Assembly: GCA_049366815.1 (NCBI GenBank) | Contig: JBMNCO010000054.1 | Coordinates: 1 to 17,479 of the forward strand | Length of the DNA: 17,479 nt | From: CAYNYM01 sp049366815 | GTDB lineage: Bacteria > Desulfobacterota > DSM-4660 > Desulfatiglandales > HGW-15 | Reading direction: 5' to 3' | Part shown: one piece after another, positions 14,592 to 17,479 of the stretch | Layout: the number at the start of each line of letters is the position of its first letter | Numbering within the stretch: the stretch's first letter is position 1 | Made by a program: the position numbers and the translations under genes | The notes under the pieces: generated by a model | Told to the model about the DNA's origin: nothing | Database searches by the model: none | What the model saw: only the letters and a program-made list of their open reading frames with translations

Positions 14592-16666
14592 TTGGTTACG
14601 GCCTTTGATGTCTTGCTGATCATTACTGCTTTCTTCATGATGGGCGCGGGCTTTTCGAGACAAAGATCCGCCCGGCGCATGGGTCGGGAAGAGGGCCTGT
14701 CCGGAACCTGGTCAGGGCTTCCGGGCTACTTCTTGGGTCACGACAAAATCCTGAGGAACCCAAGACCCGGAACAGCTCACCTCCTGGTCTTTTGGGGGGT
14801 CATGGTCCCTTTGCTTGCTGCCGTTCTTGCTCAATTCGGCTTCTCCCTTCCCCGCATCCCGGCCCGGATAATATCCCTGTTCATGGACATATTGGGGCTT
14901 GCCCTCCTGGTGGGAGTCCTGTATTTNNNNNNNNNNNNNNNNNNNNNNNNNNNNNNNNNNNNNNNNNNNNNNNNNNNNNNNNNNNNNNNNNNNNNNNNNN
15001 NNNNNNNNNNNNNNNNNNNNNNNNNNTATCCCTGTTCATGGACATATTGGGGCTTGCCCTCCTGGTGGGAGTCCTGTATTTCCTGACCAGGTCCTTCAGA
15101 GCGGCGGGACTGAAGGACCCGAAAAGGACGCTTTTGCCTCTCATACTCCTTTTATTGATCCTCGTGGCCGGTTTTCTTGCGGAGGGCGTGCGCCTGAGCA
15201 TCGTTGATCCTGGAGACGCCTGGTCCTGTCCGGTGGGATGGGTCCTCTCAATGGGCCTGCCGGCCTCCCCCCTTTTGATGCAGATGATGATTCGGTTGCA
15301 CTTCTTCGCCGTGTTGGTCTTCTTCGCCACCCTGCCCTTTACCTTCATGCACCACGCCGTTACGGCCTCCATGAACGTCTATTACAGAAGGACGGGGCCT
15401 CGCGGCGATTTGAGGCCCCTGGACATGGACGGAGGTCCCCTGGGGGCCGCCACCGTGAGGGACCTGTCCTGGAAACAGCTGCTGGATGCCGAGGCCTGTG
15501 TCTCCTGCGGACGTTGCGAGGAAAATTGTCCGGCCTTTATCTCCGGGAAACCCCTGTCTCCGCAAAAGGTCGTCCGAAATATCAGGGAGCAAATGCAGGC
15601 CGCCGCTCGCCCGGAGGCCCATAAGGAGCCGGCCTATACGCCCCTCCTGGAAGACGACCTGACCTGGGATGAAATCTGGGCCTGCACCACATGTATGGCC
15701 TGTGTCGAACACTGCCCCGTGTTCATCGAACCCATGGATAAGATTATCGATATGCGGAGGTATCAGGTGCTGGGCAAGGGACTGCTGCCTGCCGAGGCCA
15801 TGCCCATCCTGAGAAACCTGGAAATTTTCGGTGATGTCCAGGGCAAAGGGATCGCCTGCAGGAAGGATTGGGCCCTGGGAATGGAGGTTCCGGTCCTGTC
15901 CGCAGGGGGCGGCAAGGGGGAGGTCTTGTTGTGGGTGGGGTGTTCGGGCGCGTTTCATCCCAGACATCAGGAGATTGTCAGGGCCTTGGTTAAGATTTTA
16001 GAGGCGGCTCGGGTGAGTTTCGCCATCCTGGCCAAGGAGGAACTCTGCTGCGGCGATCCGGCCAGGCGGTTAGGAAACGAAGCGCTCTTTCTGGAGCTCG
16101 CCGGGAAGAATATTGACCGTTTCAGGGCGTATCAGGTAAAAAGGATCGTGACCCTGTGCCCCCATTGTCTCAATGCCCTGAAAAACGAGTACCCAAGGCT
16201 CGGATCCGCCACAGGAGCGAAGGAAGAAATGGATATCGAGGTGCTTCATGCCACGGAGCTTGTCATGCGCCTCATTGAAGAAAGGCGTATCGTGCCTAAA
16301 TATCCCATGAAAAAAAGGGGCACGATCCATGACCCCTGCTATCTCGGCAGGGTAAACCAGATCTACGAGCCCCCAAGGGCGCTCATCCGTGCCGTTCCCG
16401 AGCTCCGACTTGTGGAACTGCAAAGGCATCGCGAACATGGATTCTGCTGCGGCGGGGGCGGGGGAAGGATGTGGCTTCACGAAGACCTGGGCCGCCGCAT
16501 CAGCCAGATCAGGGCACAGGAGGCCGTGGAGACGGGGATTGATCTCCTGGGGACCGCCTGCCCCTACTGCCTCACCATGCTCGAAGACGGGATAAAGGCC
16601 CTTGAGGTGGGAAGACCGCCAAAGGTGTTGGACGTCATAGAGATTGTGGCCTCCTCCATCGGATAG
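14592..16666 (+). CDS. Membrane HdrD-like iron-sulfur protein (Etf:quinone oxidoreductase type), interrupted by an assembly gap
   Basis: The gene carries 100 Ns at 14927-15026. Removing 14927-15081 (the Ns plus a duplicated 55-mer) joins both parts into one frame of 639 residues. The restored protein has about five membrane helices in its first 215 residues (NarI/HdrE-like) with possible haem ligands H63, H185 and H202/H203. Two [4Fe-4S] motifs follow (C251-x2-C254-x2-C257-x3-C261, and C313-x2-C316-x2-C319-x3-C323). Two CCG domains come last (C399, C434-C435, C471-x2-C474; and C531, C567-C568, C605-x2-C608). Proteins of this build take electrons from EtfAB and reduce menaquinone in anaerobes such as Geobacter and Syntrophomonas. 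Its position between etfA and etfB supports that role here. Start TTG 14592 follows an AGGAGG-type sequence (14576 on), and no ATG precedes the first helix. Confidence 0.88.
14872..15081. repeat. Scaffold gap of 100 Ns flanked by an identical 55-base overlap
   Basis: Bases 14872-14926 and 15027-15081 are identical over all 55 positions and flank exactly 100 Ns (14927-15026). This looks like two contigs that overlap by one assembler k-mer but were joined with a default-length gap. Deleting 155 bases keeps the reading frame of the surrounding gene and completes its third membrane helix. The repeat is therefore almost certainly an assembly artefact and not a biological repeat. Confidence 0.92.
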
Positions 16667-16676
16667 AAGGGACCAG

Positions 16677-17479
16677 ATGAAAATCCTTGTCTGTATCAAG
16701 CAGGTTTGTCACGTCTATGTGCGAACCGGAATGGACCCGGCGCTTCACTTCATCGCGCCCGAAGACCAGGTCTATCGTGTCAATCCTTATGATGAATCGG
16801 CCCTTGGCCTGGCGTTGAAACTGAAGGCGGTTCACGGGGGCACAGAGGTCGTCCTCCTGACCTTGGGGCGGCTCACGGCCGAGAGGGAACTGAGGCGATG
16901 TCTGGCCTTGGGCGGAGATGAACTTTACAGGATCGACGTTGAAGACGGTATGGACCCCTGGTCCAAATCCCGGTTGCTGGCCCGGGCCGCAAAGGACATG
17001 GCCGCCGGTGTCGTTCTCTGCGGCAAAGAATCCCTGGACAGACAGGACGGTCAGGTCGGGGCCTTCATGGCCCATCACCTTGGGTTGCCCTTTGTCTCTG
17101 AGGTCACGGAGATGACGATCGACCGGAAGTGCCGCGTGGCCCGGGCCGGGAGGCATGCCGGCCGGGGTGTCAGGGAGGTGGTTGAATGTCCCCTGCCTGC
17201 CGTCTTCAGCGTCGGGTTGGGTAGCCATGAGACGCGCCTCCCGACCTATGAAGATACGAAACTGGCCCTTGCAGCGCCCATAAAAAGGCTGGACTACGGC
17301 GAGGAGGATGCTAAACCCCACACGGTTACCAGGCGTGTCTTCCCGCCGAGGCCCCGCCCGAAGGACGTTTTCGCTCCGGACGGCAGGCTGGAGGCATTTG
17401 ATCGCATAAAACAGCTCCTTGCGGGCAGCCGCATTGAAAAAAAGGGGGCGATCTTGAGCGGTCATCCGGAATCCCAGGT
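16677..17479 (+). CDS. etfB: Electron transfer flavoprotein beta subunit (partial, runs off the window)
   Basis: ATG 16677, preceded by AGAAGG, opens a frame that is still open at the window end after 267 codons. The N-terminus MKILVCIKQV, the NPYDESALGLALKLK block (36-50) and the nucleotide-binding stretch CGKESLDRQDGQVGAFMAHH (115-134) with LGLP (135-138) are typical of EtfB, which binds AMP (or a second FAD in bifurcating types) and docks partner dehydrogenases. The etfB signature region appears to be conserved up to VFSVGLGSHETRLPT (177-190). It follows the iron-sulfur gene by ten bases, in the same operon. At 267 or more residues it is already a little longer than the usual 250-260, so it has a C-terminal extension (from about residue 210) of unknown purpose. 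Confidence 0.93.
   Translation, partial: MKILVCIKQVCHVYVRTGMDPALHFIAPEDQVYRVNPYDESALGLALKLKAVHGGTEVVLLTLGRLTAERELRRCLALGGDELYRIDVEDGMDPWSKSRLLARAAKDMAAGVVLCGKESLDRQDGQVGAFMAHHLGLPFVSEVTEMTIDRKCRVARAGRHAGRGVREVVECPLPAVFSVGLGSHETRLPTYEDTKLALAAPIKRLDYGEEDAKPHTVTRRVFPPRPRPKDVFAPDGRLEAFDRIKQLLAGSRIEKKGAILSGHPESQ

Noticed and set aside
14872..15081. Direct 55-base repeat as a genuine duplication or mobile-element target site
   Set aside because: It flanks exactly 100 Ns, and collapsing it restores the gene, so it is a contig-overlap artefact.
16635..17465. A 276-codon minus-strand frame at the right end
   Set aside because: The opposite strand encodes a clear EtfB that runs off the window; the minus-strand frame is its shadow.

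Overview
The window reads as Gram-negative, fairly GC-rich bacterial DNA, most likely from an anaerobic Desulfobacterota-type organism (sulfate reducer, metal reducer or syntroph). This is inferred from gene content: a seven-haem membrane-anchored cytochrome, a membrane HdrD-like iron-sulfur protein next to an electron transfer flavoprotein (Etf), and FadH-type flavoenzymes. No rRNA or tRNA is present to confirm it. A 100-N scaffold gap shows that this is a draft or metagenome assembly.

Left part, about 1-7021, lower in GC and loosely packed. A plus-strand secreted protein of unknown function (716-1675) faces a minus-strand HerA/DUF87-type ATPase (1849-4302). Then come three further minus-strand genes: a MoaD/ThiS-fold protein without the usual C-terminal Gly-Gly (4788-5072, with a good promoter), a small cupin (5267-5608) and a thiolase-family enzyme (5807-7021, with a convincing terminator). 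Gaps of about 200-500 bases lie between them, so they are probably separate transcription units.

Right part, 7435 to the end, is one tightly packed plus-strand operon, transcribed divergently from the thiolase. It opens with the mycofactocin nucleus. This consists of mftA (a 40-residue precursor ending IDGICGVY), mftB (peptide chaperone) and mftC (radical SAM/SPASM maturase). It continues with two consecutive FadH/old-yellow-enzyme (OYE)-type oxidoreductases, etfA, a heptahaem cytochrome c, a membrane HdrD-like iron-sulfur protein and etfB (cut by the window end). Four-base stop/start overlaps (GTGA, ATGA, ATGA) tie OYE-1, OYE-2, etfA and the cytochrome together. The N gap lies inside the iron-sulfur gene. 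It is flanked by an exact 55-base duplication, and collapsing it restores one 639-residue reading frame.

Inferred working model: MftA/B/C make the mycofactocin precursor. Reduced mycofactocin, or a mycofactocin-dependent dehydrogenase encoded elsewhere, passes electrons through the two OYE-like flavoenzymes and EtfAB. From there they go to the membrane iron-sulfur protein and the quinone pool or the multihaem cytochrome. This would be an anaerobic respiratory outlet for mycofactocin. mftD, mftE and mftF are not in the window. The two OYE paralogues differ at key residues, and EtfA has lost a normally conserved Gln-His pair, so the electron route may be specialised.
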